Shown here: positions 47,650-60,400 of the stretch, piece after piece | Layout: every line of letters begins with the position of its first letter | How positions within the stretch are numbered: the stretch's first letter is position 1 | Assembly: GCA_037042915.1 (NCBI GenBank) | Contig: CM073194.1 | Span: 2,852,001 to 2,916,000 of the forward strand | Direction of reading: 5' to 3' | Source of the DNA: Auricularia sp. M13 | Taxonomy: Eukaryota > Basidiomycota > Agaricomycetes > Auriculariales > Auriculariaceae | Length of the DNA stretch: 64,000 nt | Translations under genes and position numbers: made by a program | Notes under the pieces: generated by a model | What the model was told of the DNA's origin: nothing | What the model saw: the letters and a program-made list of their open reading frames with translations, nothing else | The model's database searches: none

Positions 47650-49528
47650 CTGGCCCGGGTGTCTACCGAACGATTGGATAGGCCTGCAGTCTCTGGGACT
47701 GGACCTGGTTTCTTTGCGGGTGGGCAACGCTCGGCTACTGTGGCGCTTTACCTCCATGTTGCTCGTTGTGCCATCCTCCAGGCTGCCAGCCTGAACGCCT
47801 TATACGACTGCTCCTTGCGACGAGTTCACAGCGGTTTGGGAGAAAACTGCTCAGGAGCGGGCGCAGAACGTATGCTCGGTGAATCTCACTTATACGCCTG
47901 CAATCTTCGGCTTGCAGCAAATTCCGCGCTTCGAGATACTTAGTACGGGCTGCTCAGTCGAGACGTCGAGCGCGTAAGCCTGTCAGTGACGACGCTAGCC
48001 CCGGGAACTGAAAAGCTCGCTGCGCATGCTCGAGGGGCCAGGGCGTCAGGCTTTCGTTCCACAACGCGCTGTCGCCGATTTGGCGTCCTGCGATATTCTC
48101 CATCGCTCAGCACTAATAGGCCACTGGAAGTTCACTCAAACGTGGCGCGTATCTATGACGTGCTCTCGACGTCGGCGAGCGCGAAATGCTTGATTGATTA
48201 CTGTGCAGACTACGCGATGTCGGTGTGGCAGCCATGATATGTCGAGCCGTGGCAGAGCTGTCCAGAGAGCATCGAGTGCGTCCCAAGTGCAAGGACAAGG
48301 AGCCAAGCAGCGCTGGCTATTCACGGACGTGCGACTGCGAACAGCCCGAGCATAACTCATTTGGTCACGGTGTGTTCGGGGAGCCGGTGCGTCTGGTGTA
48401 CTTAGGTGCGCCGGCGCGGACGACGGATGGTGGCAAGCGGCCGGTGTCGGGGCATGCCATACAGCGGCGCAGACAACGGCCCTCTGACCGTGCTGTCCGG
48501 TGTGCAGGAAAGCGGGTACTGCGACAGCGCGACGCAGCGGTGGGAAGTTCCTACTTAGGCGCAAGTGGCACCGACTCGGAGAGGATCACCAGTCTGAGCG
48601 GTATTCTGCTTTCCTGCTCACTCAGAACTGCGACATACCATGGGGAACTCGGCGTCCTTTCAAGGATGCCCCATGTTATGCCCTGTCGCGCTTGGTCTTC
48701 CCTTCTGCTATATGCCCGACCGGAGACGTCGACGTCGTTGGCTCATCATCCCTTCCCGACGTGTATTTCCCTGACCCGCTAAAAAAGCAGCAATATGCAG
48801 CTTCCTTCTAGTATGTGTTCCATTTCTAGGGAAGCTTGCATCATGTCTATACGACAGCCGGACGCGACAATTTCTGCTCTCGGCAATATGGACGGTAGGA
48901 CGCATACCAGACAGAATTCGCAAATTTATACCGTGGGAAGGGTTCATGCTTCTCTCAATGCTTGACCGGTTTGCTCACTCATTCACACTGCAAATGACGG
49001 GATGCGATGAGAAGAGCGGCTTTTGGGACCGAGCGGACTTCGAAGCGCGACTCGTTTCTTCCGCTCGCTCTACTAGTCGCTACCTCCTGACTCCGACACT
49101 ACCCGCGGCAGCGCTTCACAAGAGGAAAGCTCCGTGTTCGACTCAACAAAGGCGTTTCCCCGCGCGGCTGCCCATACCACCCTTCAGATTGTGTCCCAAG
49201 CTCCCCTATCCTCACGTCCCCGACGCGCCGAGGGGATCCGCCCTCGCTCCCCGCCCGCGTCGCCGCTGCCGCTCAGCCATTCTATATGCATGCTATGCGC
49301 GCTGTAATGAGCTGTAAGCTCCTATATCCCGCGCAACACGAGCTTGAGGGCCGGCACTGACAATTCGTTCACTAGCAGACGAGAGGTCGAGAGCCGGAAG
49401 GGCCTCACTGCCTTTGAGCGGCGTTGTACTTTCTGAATGAGCAGGGTGTGGCAGTGGTCTTGCAAATAGAGCTTTCCGTGGCCTTCCGCTCTTTTGAATA
49501 GCAGTCATTCGACGCTCGAGTCGGTGTA
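47650..49528. other. Region without a supported gene
   Basis: Several open stretches exist, for example 48500-48811 plus (ending VYFPDPLKKQQYAASF). None shows a domain, a paralogue or a consistent exon structure. Possibly decayed gene sequence. Confidence 0.4.
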
Positions 49529-49728
49529 ACTCCGTCGCACAAGAGCTCGGGCACAAAATACAACTGGCAAAGCTGTGAGTAAGTATCCTCCAGAAGCTCT
49601 CCGACGCTGTGCTCAGCTCTTGTGCTCTCAGTGACTTGATCAAGCCCGCGGTTTAAAGTCCTCACGTGCGTTCTTCTTCCTTCTTTACCTACCCTCTCGT
49701 CCCGACGCTCATTACGCTTTCCCCTCGC

Positions 49729-50804
49729 ATGGACCGCAGGCGGCCTGAAGATGCCGCTCCTTCAGAGCACGATAACACGACTACCTCCCGCCGCCGCCAG
49801 CTTACGCAAGGCCTCGGCGATGTCCCTGACGATGGCGAGCAACCGGGGTCCCCTTGTGCTCCGCAACCTGGGACCCGCGACGAAATATCATTACGCAACG
49901 ATCCAACCTACCCTGGAACGGATTGCGAGGGTCATGGAGCACCTGCATCCATTTCCTCGCGCGATTTCTTTGGCTCGAGCCTTCGTACCCTTCACGCGGA
50001 TTCATCGTCGAGCCCGACAGCCAGCACCACTCGATCGTCTTTTTCGGCCGTTTCCTCCCAATCTCACCAGACCCTCTCTCGTTCCCCGTCTTCCTCGGTC
50101 TCGATCGCGCGTACCCAAACCGATTCATCTTCTATTACCCTGCCCGTCAATACGTATTCCCAGAGCGATACTGTTTCGCCTAGTCCGGATCATGTCGTAG
50201 AATCGTATCCGCTATGGCTGACGACGTGCCACCATCCTGGGTGTGGCAGAGCGTTCGATTTGCCAGTCCAGTTAATGCAGCACGCCTATGAGCTGTCGCG
50301 GTCCAATCCACCTGTGCTACACTATGCCTATCGCTGCTATCGTGAAGGTTGCGCCGATATAGAACAAAGATTCGTAGACATCTTGGACTTCCGGGAGCAC
50401 CTGCGCCAAATTCACCCCGGGCTCTGCCGACAACGGCGCAGAACAGCAGGCAACGCCGGGGTCCGATGGCACAGGAGGTGACTTATATTCAAGTTCCTAC
50501 CATTTATATCTGCTGGGGGTGCGGAGCGGAGAAACAAGGCTCCCTTACACTCACTGCACACGGAAGGAATACGGGACATCGACCTTATCGTTGCATGGAG
50601 AAGGAGTGCATCGGCCAGAGACAATTCCAGAGTTGGTTCAAGTTGGAAACCGAACTGAGAGAACATCAGATAAATGAACATCAAGGAAGGTTTATGCCAA
50701 GCCTGCAACATGTCGGGACTCCTCTTGAAGAGCCTCCGACGAGTCGATTGACAGCCTCCGACGAGTCGATTGACACTATACAGTACGTAGGTAGTCAGAC
50801 TTGA
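49729..50804 (+). pseudogene. C2H2-like zinc-finger gene, frameshifted copy
   Basis: Paralogue of 38692-39645. From ATG 49729 the frame runs through the Ser-rich N-terminus and the first two finger modules (CHHPGCGRAFDLPVQLMQHA; CYREGCADIEQRFVDILDFR, then EHLRQIH), then ends at TGA 50481. The remaining fingers (CWGCGAEKQGSLTLTAHGRN, then CMEKECIGQRQFQSWFKLET, then LREHQINEH) lie in another frame from about 50480 to 50804. The homologous stretch at 38.7-39.6 kb is uninterrupted. No GT-AG intron fits without removing a finger, so a frameshift between about 50415 and 50480 is most likely. The promoter (49.53-49.7 kb) is conserved with copy 1. Confidence 0.7.
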
Positions 50805-51160
50805 GCAAGACTGGCATGTAACAACCCCTAATATCAAATCGTAACTTCTAAAAGTACTTGCTCACCTAGTATATCACGGACCTATGTTGTTAAATGTCTT
50901 TTTCGACGTCGTTGGTCGACGACGTAATTTTCGTAACAGATGTAGGCGACCATCTGCGGCTCAAATTTTGAGATGTGTTTTGAATTTCGTGTTAGCGATA
51001 ATATCCAAAAAAAAGCTGTGGTCCGGAAGAATGCAGATATGTTTACGTGGCTAGCCTCGTCAGAGCAGCGGAGTTCCAAATCGCAGCCGGTCACGAGCCT
51101 ACGAACTATCATCTCGCATCGCTCGGCCTGCCCAGCTACCGCCAAAATTCGTACTTCAAT

Positions 51161-53569
51161 GCCAGATCCTGCCGCTGACAAGTCCATTTCACAAGTGATA
51201 TCGCCCACTATCACCGTTACAGGTCCGGAGGGTAATATGGATCACAAGGTTTGGCGATTGAGAGATTGGACACGATCTATGAAGCTAAGTTCCACCAGAG
51301 TTTTGTCTTGGATGCCACAGAACGCACTGCCCTTGAAGATCTAAGGAAGGTGGGCCTGATACTTATCCTGAAATAGTTCTGATTTGCGTGACCAAGGACT
51401 TTGCACAACCCACTGCGCCGGATTTCTACACAGACAAGCTCAACCATCTGCCCGACGGGACCAAGGATGCCGGATGGTTACATTGTCACGAGGCGGTTGC
51501 GAAACACGACTCGGATCTCTGCCAAGCCTACCGCGAGCAGATTGATACATTGCTCGTCTTCGTGAGTCACATGGGTTCTGTAGAGGGAAGGAGATGACAA
51601 AAATCATGCAGGCTGGTCTATTCTCCGCCGTTGTGACAGCCTTTGCTGTTGAATCCTATCAATGGCTCCTCGATGATCCGGCCGATACCTCTGCCGAACT
51701 TTTGCGAGATGTTGTTCATCTCCTAGCTCAGAGTTTGAACCAAACAGCACTTCCTGCTCGACCAACTGCGGCGCGCCTACCCGATTCTGTGATTGCTCGT
51801 ATCAATGTTTTCTGGTTCCTGTCGCTCACACTCAGTCTCGCCGCCGCGCTTGTTGGCATCTTATGCAAGCAATGGCTGCGCGAATTTGAGCGAGACGTCG
51901 GGCAGTCGCCTGAAACTGCTCTTGGAGTGCGCTACATCAGGTACCAGGGGCTCAGCTACTGGAAAGTAGGCAGTATTGTCAACTTCGTGCCGATCTTTCT
52001 CCAGGTATCGCTGGCTCTTTTCTTGACGGGCGTCGTGGAGCTTCTCTGGCGAATTAGCTTCACTGTCGCCATCTGTGTTACTGTCGTCGCGGGAGCAACT
52101 CTGGCCTTCTATATGACGACAACGTTCCTTCCACTCATCCAGTATATGCTTATCATCCTCCAACTTTGCGGCCGCCGTAATCCGGAGATTGAGACATACA
52201 TGATGGACAAGGCCTTCGCTGAACCTCAGTGCGCGTTCAAGTCAGCCCAGGCCTGGATTTCTCTTCGCGCTTTGCAGCCAGTCATCGAATATCTGCTCAA
52301 GAGGTACTGCCACCCCTTTCGCGCATACAGGGATAACTCCTCCCTCCTAGTTCTCAAACCAGCGGACTCCTGGATCAATTTCGATATAAACTGGATGAAG
52401 AGGCGCGATTGCGTTCACTGGGGAGCGACTTCGACATGCGAAACTCTAGCATGGGTCGCAGGAAATCTTGACGAAAGGCAATTGAGTTTATCAATCTGGC
52501 AATGCGCCTGGGGTCTCTGGCTCCAAAGTAGGAGTGTCCAGGAGGGTGATGTGCCTGCGGCTATGGACTTGGGATGTGTAGCGCGGGCCTTCCCTGAGCC
52601 AGTCCATCTCGACATTGAGGAAAGGCATGATATTCAATGCCAAGTTGCAATATTTCGCTGTTCTCTTCATACCACTCTCTCAGTCAACACTGCCGTCGAG
52701 ATGATCTTGCGCATTGCTCCTGAAATCGGCGTTGACTCGAAATGGACCACTGAAGCGGTGCGAACAGTCGATGCTATATATCGTAACATGACGATTCGGC
52801 TCAGCAATGGTACGCGTATTTCCCTTTCTCCGGGGTTCTAGCTCATATTTGGTGAGACATGGCGCTAGGCCTGCTCCGGCTCGCCGAGCTGCAAACTCGG
52901 GCTATCATTCTACGCCAGTCCACTGCGAATGGCTCTGAGAGCGCTCCGAGACACTGGCAGGGCACTGCGGCATTTTTTGAGGTCTTTCAGCTATTGCACC
53001 GCTCTGTTGCTAACGATCTTGAGAGACTCTTGCCCGCCATGTGCGCATTGGCGGTTCAATGGCTCAGAGCAAAACCAGGCCGAATCACCACTCGCGGTCC
53101 AATGAACTCAAACGCAGATTTTGCAGCGGACATCTCCACCTGCATGATAACCTACTACGCATGTTTGAAGTGCGATCCTGCACGTCTGCATGAGTATCCT
53201 GGAATCATATTTCCTGCGCGACTGACTGCCATGGTCGTCGACTTGATACCACAGTTCGGCCAGCCAGCGACCGAGTACTGGTGGAGCATTATCCAAACCC
53301 TTCTTGATATCGCGCATGCGAACCCCGTCGCCACCGCCGAGTCTGTTTCTAGGACTCCGCCCATGCCTGCGGTGCCTGAGGACAATGAAGAACCTTCCTC
53401 TCCTACACCGGCCGCTCACACTGGCTCAAGAGCTCCGTTTGGCGATGGACATGCGGAACACTCGCTTCCCGCAAGCGCAGAGTATATCGCATCCCGACTG
53501 GATGCGGATACCGACTTGAAGCATTTCCCATCGCCGCCAGAGAGGAGTCCCATCTCTTCCAAGACATAG
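51161..53569 (+). CDS. DUF6535 membrane protein, copy 2
   Basis: Well-supported exons are one ending at 51349 (LDTIYEAKFHQSFVLDATER, TALEDLRK), 51397-51561, 51612-52809 and 52857-53569, all in phase with introns of 47-50 nt. The 55-codon exon 51397-51561 has exactly the length of its counterpart in copy 1. Landmarks are YREQIDTLLVFAGLFSAVVT, FAVESYQWLLDDPADTSAEL, NVFWFLSLTLSLAAALVGIL, CKQWLREFERDVGQSPETAL and the two later membrane segments. The C-terminal exon MALGLLRLAELQTRAIILRQ corresponds to MAFGLLRLASLQIQA of copy 1. The 5' exon(s) are unresolved; ATG 51161 (MPDPAADKSISQ) is a guess. The frame is intact, so the copy may be functional. Confidence 0.78.
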
Positions 53570-53629
53570 TTCGGACCTTCAGGTTCATGTCATCTTGGAT
53601 CTCGTTTGACTGCTACCAGTCCTGTCTTG

Positions 53630-54156
53630 CCACGCGTAGATATGACCGGTCGTCCATCCTGTACGCAAACCGCATGCAATACGAGTGAACTAATGTCCAC
53701 AGTATTTTTTCTGCGAAGAGAGGCCCTCTTCCTGTGATGAGACAATATTCGCCTCGGCAAATCTTGCTGTTTGCTCGCCTGTGTCGGACGACGACTCGAC
53801 CGGTACCTTTTCTTGCTGTGCTACTTATAGAACCGCGAATGGAAGCCCCGTTGACGACCTGCATGTGTGCATATTCTGGCTTGTCGTCCGCTGTGCCACT
53901 TGATTTATGCTTTCTGCTATTTCGACTTTCCGAGGGGTCGCGGGTCGCGGATACTCGTACACTTTTTTCTTTCCTTCTGGACAGGGTCAGTTACCGAGAC
54001 GCCTGAATCTGCACGTACTGAGTTGTACTTTGTCCGGTTCGTGTATGAGAGTTTTTACCCTCCTGGGCTCGTCAACTACTCGACAAGCAGTCTGGCCCAG
54101 ACCTGTCGCGGCGCCAGCTCTGTCGAAGAGTTTCGTCGTCCGCTGCGACTCTGGGA
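53630..54156 (-). repeat. Non-coding part of the inverted segmental duplication, copy 2
   Basis: Reverse-orientation match of 34080-34540. It runs up to the retrotransposon insertion point; its continuation is found beyond the element at 62581. Confidence 0.7.
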
Positions 54157-54161
54157 ATAAT
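54157..54161 (+). repeat. Target-site duplication ATAAT (left)
   Basis: ATAAT directly before the 5' LTR; repeated at 62576-62580 directly after the 3' LTR. Confidence 0.85.
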
Positions 54162-54415
54162 TGTAACGGTACAATCCCGGGACTCTTTCAGTCACCGGGC
54201 CCTTCTAGTAAGTTCCATGAAGACGGATTCTATGAGGTTCTAGAATAGTTTTATTCATGTATATAAGGAGGAGGTTTGAGATTGAGATCCCCATCCTTCG
54301 GGATCCGGACTTAGCTCACACTCGTCCTCCGCACTTAGTGCAATCTTATCTATTATCTTATCTACACAGCCACCCTTTGCGCGACCATATCAGACTACGA
54401 ACGTTTACCCTTACA
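54162..54415 (+). repeat. 5' LTR
   Basis: 254 bp with a promoter-like TATATAAGG near 54258-54266, identical to 62322-62575. Confidence 0.95.
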
Positions 54416-54474
54416 ATTTGGTGGACACTGTGGTTTGAACTTAGTTTTAGACTTCTGCGAAGCAAGTATATATT

Positions 54475-57400
54475 ATGGCAACACCAATGGATACCAGCGC
54501 GAGCGCTGATGCCAGGGCTCAGGACCCTGATGCCGGGCCAATCAAGCCTGATGCCGGTGCGCAATCAGCCACTGATGCCGGTGACATACCTGACACCGAT
54601 GCCGGCCGTGCAACAGAGGCCGAGGAGACATTGCATGGTGAAGAGGAGGAGACGAAGGAGAGACCAAGACAGAACCCATGGGAAGAGAAATCGGACGAAA
54701 GAGAAGGAATGCCGCAGTCGCAGGCTAGGCAGCGACCAGCGCGACAGCGAAGACACGAAGCGCTTAATTTAGCTGGATTGACACCGCCCATTCAGGGCCT
54801 GGTCAGGGCGTTTGATGATCGCATGCAGCTGTTGGAGAGCGCGCTAGGTGGGATCAGCAAGCAACTGATAGACTTGGACGCGAAGATTTCAACGCAACAC
54901 AATCAGTTGAATCTTACACTTTCAACCGAACAGACGAAGGTACGAGATTATATCAAGCAAGTCGTACAGTTGCACACAAATCATCTGGAAAAGGTCGTCA
55001 AGGACGAAATCAAAGGTGAGACAGTATCTATTACAGACAGTATAGTTACTGCATTGGCGAAATATGACGTCGAGAAGAACGAGCAGCACGATACGAGGCA
55101 TTCCGCGTTACTCGAAGAGCTTAAAAGCATTTACAGAACTGCGCAGCACAACAGTGGCAGTATAAAAGCTAACAAGGACGAGATGTTAGCATCTGTCGCG
55201 GAGCTGTTCAAATTTGTAAAAGACGAAGCTGCGGACATCGGGCGCTCGATTAACACGAACATTTTACAGATGACCAATTTCGAGGAAGACATGGCGAAGT
55301 TCTTGAAGAAGGAGATAGGAGATATTAAACCTCTCTTATCTAAATTGTTTCAGCAGCAAGGAAACAACATCGTCAACGCTGGGGAGCAGACTGTATCTGC
55401 GATCAAAGAATGTTTGCAAGACGCTAAGGAGACGGGCGCAGAGCGAGCAGAAACGTATGTTCCAGAAACACCGCCACATAGACGGATCACTTTGGAGGAA
55501 CCGCCGAAACGCAGGAGCGCGTGGTTTGCACCGGGCGAGTTGTCCGGTGATCCAATAGACGTGTTCGCCACGCCGCTACCGCGCGCGAGCAAGACTCCCG
55601 CTCCGCCCAGAACAACGCCAGCCCCTCACGGGGAGGCGGTCACGGGAAATCAGCATCAACATCCTGCGGCGAGCGCGACAACTTCTCATCTACCACAGGT
55701 GACATGGCCGGTAATTCCGGCACAGACGGTTGTCGCAGCAGTAAAACAGGAAAGGATCAAGTTCAAGGACGCTACGCACTTCAGCGGCAAAGACGACGAA
55801 GACGTGGACTTGTGGATTGAGACCGTTAATAACGAGTTAACGTACGGTGGAAGGACGGATGAGGAGATTGAGCAAGGTTTGCCATTACTGCTGGACGGCG
55901 AGGCGAAGAGATGGTTCAATAGGTTCTCACAAGACCAGCGCGCGCAGATCAAAGGCTGGGCCACGGCAGGTGGCTGGCAGGAAGCCCTTCGGACGGAATT
56001 CAGACCAGTTAATCACCTGACAGTGTCGAAACAGAAGCTGCTGCAGACCATATGGAGCGATGACCTGACATTTAGCCAGTACTTCGAGAAGAGAAGCAAG
56101 CTACAAGTGATTTGCTTGAAGGGGAGCAGTGAGCGAGATCTCATCGAGGATATGTTATCAGGAATGTCAGCCGCCGATCAAGCTGAGGCGCGCAAGGAGC
56201 TTAAGGATAACATGTCGTTACTGCAGTTCAGACGCGCGGTTATGGAAATCGAGCCGACTTTACGAGCAAGATTGGAGCTGTCCAAGAAGATTTCCGAGTT
56301 GGACAAGAAGTTTGCGCAGCTATCCAAGCCTTCAGGTGCGAAACGTACGACGACTTGGAATCAAAGATCCAATTTCCGTCGCATGACTCCAGCCACACAA
56401 CAGGGCGACGTAACAATTCAGGTGGGAGCTGTGCGGCCGGTCGGAACGTCGGGCCAGCAACCACAGTCAGGTGATAGAACATCAACGGGCATGCAGCGTA
56501 CGCAACCCACGAAGTTCGGCGCGCAGATTCCACGGCAAGAGGCACAGAACATGCCGCCCAGGTCTACGAGGGCGCAAGTAGCGGACGTCGAAGAGGATCT
56601 GGAGGATGACGAGTTCGATGCATATAATGAGCAGGCCGTCAACGACGGCTTTGACCCTGAAGCAGAAGCTGATTTCGTAGAGTGCATGGCAGTGCATGTG
56701 AATCAGACAGATCTGCAGGTCAGGCGGAGATCACCCCGCTTTGCACGCGCCGAATCGGATCAGCCAGAAATGGAGGGAGAGCATGTCCGGCCGGTGGCTG
56801 CTGCGCAAGAACAGCGCGCAGCAAGTCATGCTGCGAGTGACAGTGTGCAGGAGGGTCAAGACCAAGGTAGCCAGCAGGACCATAGCTTGGCGCCAAGTAG
56901 TGAGGAGAGCCGGGACGCCGATGAGGATGTTGTGAAATTGCGCCACATGCGCTACGACGACAAGTCCCCGGCATATGTGAAAGCTCTGTTCAAGGAGCAG
57001 AAGAATAGCGGCGCATTCAGAGTCTGCGCGGATACAGGTTCATCGATTTCGTTGGTTGACCGTTCAATGCTCGAACGATACTTCAAACATGTTCCGGTAA
57101 TGCCCGAGCGCTTGATCAACGTCAAAGGCGTAGGCGGGCATACGGCAATCGCGCAGTCCATCACGTTGAACATGGTGTTGCGAGACACGAAAATGCAGGA
57201 CGTAAGATTCGAAGTAAAATTTTATGTCAACCCCGCGCACGATGAACGTTTCATTCTGGGCAATGATTTCATGGTAGAGATCGGTGCACAGGTAGATTTA
57301 GGACGCCAACTTCTCATCTTCAAGAATCGTGATGCAGAAGAGGTCCACATTCCGATGTCGACAAGCAGAGAGCGTGTTCCGCTCTTGAGATCAGCAGAAA

Positions 57401-60400
57401 CATTCACGTTAAAGCCGTTTCATAAGATAAGAATCAATGCTACTCTGTCGGGACGTGTGAATACTCAGTATTTCTACGCGGATCCACTTCCGATCAATAA
57501 CGGTCTTGCAGCCGTGTCAGCACGTAGAGGAATCGGGACATCTAGTGCGAAGCATCATGTATTGGAAATTTATAATGTCGACGTATGGCCTTACAAGATT
57601 AGGAAGGGAGATACATTGGCTCAAGCCCTGCCTATCGAAGACTGCACGGATATGCAGGCTCAATGCGGTTTTGCGGATGGAGGCAACGACGCCGGTGTTG
57701 CGGAGGAATCGGACTTAGCGGAATTCGCCGAAGCTGTCAAGCAGCTGGACATCAATCCGGCGTTGACAACGGAGCAGAGACACGAGATTTTGGAGGTTCT
57801 AACGAAGTACAGGCATGCATTTGCATATGGGAGCAGACCTTTGGGCCATACCAACCTTACGAAGGCAACCATTGACACCGGAGAAGCGGCGCCAGTATCA
57901 TCGCCACCCTTTCGCGTTTCGCCAGAAGGCCGAAAGTTCATTGAAGCTGAAGTGGCAAAGTTACTAGCAAACGATGTTATCGAAGAGGCAGATTCTCCGT
58001 GGGCCGCTAATGTGGTATTGATTAAGCAAAAGGAAAAAATTCGTTTCTGCGTGGATTACAGGAAGGTCAACGCAGTAACGCGCACAGATCAATATCCCTT
58101 GCCTCGTATAGACGATTACCTTAACCAATTTCAAGGAAAACGTTACTTTTCAACATTTGATGCGAATGCTGGCTTCAACCAGGTAGAAATAGACGAGCGC
58201 GATCGAGAGAAGACGGCCTTCAGGACACACGTTGGTTTGTTTCAATACAAAAGGATGCCTTTTGGACTTAAAAATGGTCCATCCATTTTCCAGCGTTGCA
58301 TGGACAAAGCATTGGGTACCACGAAGTGGCAGTTCGCAGTGGTTTACATCGATGATATAGTGGTATACTCAGCAGACTTCGAGGAACACCTCAGCCACAT
58401 CGCCACAATTTTGAGCAGGATCATTCCCACGGGCTTCACGCTCTCATTGCCCAAGTCACACATATGTTACGAAGAGGTGCATGCGCTGGGACACAAGGTC
58501 AGCCGGTTGGGCATCGGTATGAAGAACGAAAATGTAAAATCAATTTTGAGCTACCCACGCCCGAGCAACATTAAGCAAGTTCAGATCTTCCTAGGGATGG
58601 CAGGATACTATCGACGGTTTATTAAGGGGTTCGCGACGATTGCAAAACCCTTGACAGCGCTGCTCAAGAAGGGCCAGGCCTTTCAGTGGTCAGAGGAGTG
58701 TGAGAATGCCTTCATTACTTTGCGTAACAAACTCGCGGAGGAACCTGTTCTAGCTCACCCAGACTACAGTCGCGAGTTTACAATCTACACCGACGCATCT
58801 GCGTCGGGTTTGGGAGCTATTCTGGCGCAGAAGGACGACAATGGGAGAGAGCACATCGTTTGTGCCATTTCAAAAACGTTGGAGGAGCGTGAGACGCGTT
58901 TATCAGCAACAGAAATGGAGTGTCTAGCCTTAGTATGGGCTCTCAGGCAGTTCAATCCATATATCGACGGATTACAAGATGTGAAGATTATCACTGACCA
59001 TTCGGCACTGCAATGGATCTGGGACTACAAAGGCACTAACGCTAAGCTCAAAAGGTGGTCGACGGAATTGCAGCACTGGCGAGGTGTTGCGAAGATCATT
59101 CATAGGCCAGGGAAATCACACGCCAATGTCGACGCGTTATCAAGAGCGCCAATGCAAACCGAATCGGGAACGGATGCTACTACCCTGACGGTTTCGGCAA
59201 TCCAGCCAAACAATGACGTTATGAATAACATCCGCGAAGGTTACACGACCGATCAATTCTTTGCGCCACTACAAGAGACACTGGAGCACTGTGCTAAAAA
59301 GGGAATTGTACCGTCTGGCACGCTCCGAAGTTTTGAGATGCAGGACGGCATCATTTTCAAACGTGCATCAGATGGTCAGCGTCTGTCGATGTGTATACCG
59401 CGGCACAAGTCTTTGCGGTCGAACATTCTGCACGACTTCCACGATGCAAAGATGTCTGCTCACATGGGTTGGGAAAAGACGTTTGCAGCCTTAGCTAAGC
59501 TGTATTACTGGCCTAAGATGAGAAAAGATGTCAAGAACTACGTGGCTAGCTGTGACAAATGTCAGAAGAACAAACACGCGAATAGACCGCCAGCTGGACT
59601 TCTACAGCCACTCGCGGTGGTTTCAGAACGTTGGCATACTGTGACTATGGACTTCGCGGGTCCGTTTGTCAAATCTCCATCAGGTCACGACATGGTTTTA
59701 GTTGTGGTAGACAAGTATTCGAAACGCGTACACTTCATTGCGTGCAAGCAAACGGACACGGCAAAAACGATTGCGAATCTGTTTCTCACTCACATCGTCA
59801 GACTACATGGATTGCCTAGGGTGATAATTTCCGACAGAGATAAGAAATTCACGAGCAATTTCTGGACGGCATTGATGGAGAAACTGGGCGTGAAAACGGC
59901 GTTTTCGACGGCCAACCATCCACAAACTGACGGTCAGAGCGAAGCCGCAGTCAAGATACTGAAGACTATGTTGAGGCAGTACATAAATTACAAGCAGGAC
60001 AATTGGGAGGAGCTCTTACCGACGGCGGAAATCGCTTACAACAACAGTGTGAATGCTACGACGGGATATACGCCGTTCGAAATGGACACTGGCCAGCAAG
60101 TCCGCATGCCACACGACATGGTCAACGTCACAGACAACTCAGGCATTCGTGAAGTTGATGAGCTACTGAACAGCATACGCGAAAGAGCCGAGGAAGTGAC
60201 GCACGCGATTGAAGACGCTCAGCGGCGTCAGGCTGTTTATCACGACCAAGGAAGATCAGAGTATCACTTTCAACCCGACGATCTCGTGCTACTGTCCACG
60301 AAGTATATCAATCCTCCGTGGATGAAGAAGCAGAAGACAAAGAAGTTACGGCCGCTGTGGATTGGCCCTTATCGGGTGACTGACGTTGTAAACATCAACA

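Noticed and set aside
48136-48811. Gene in the 48-kb gap
   Set aside because: Overlapping frames on both strands, none with a domain, paralogue or consistent splicing.
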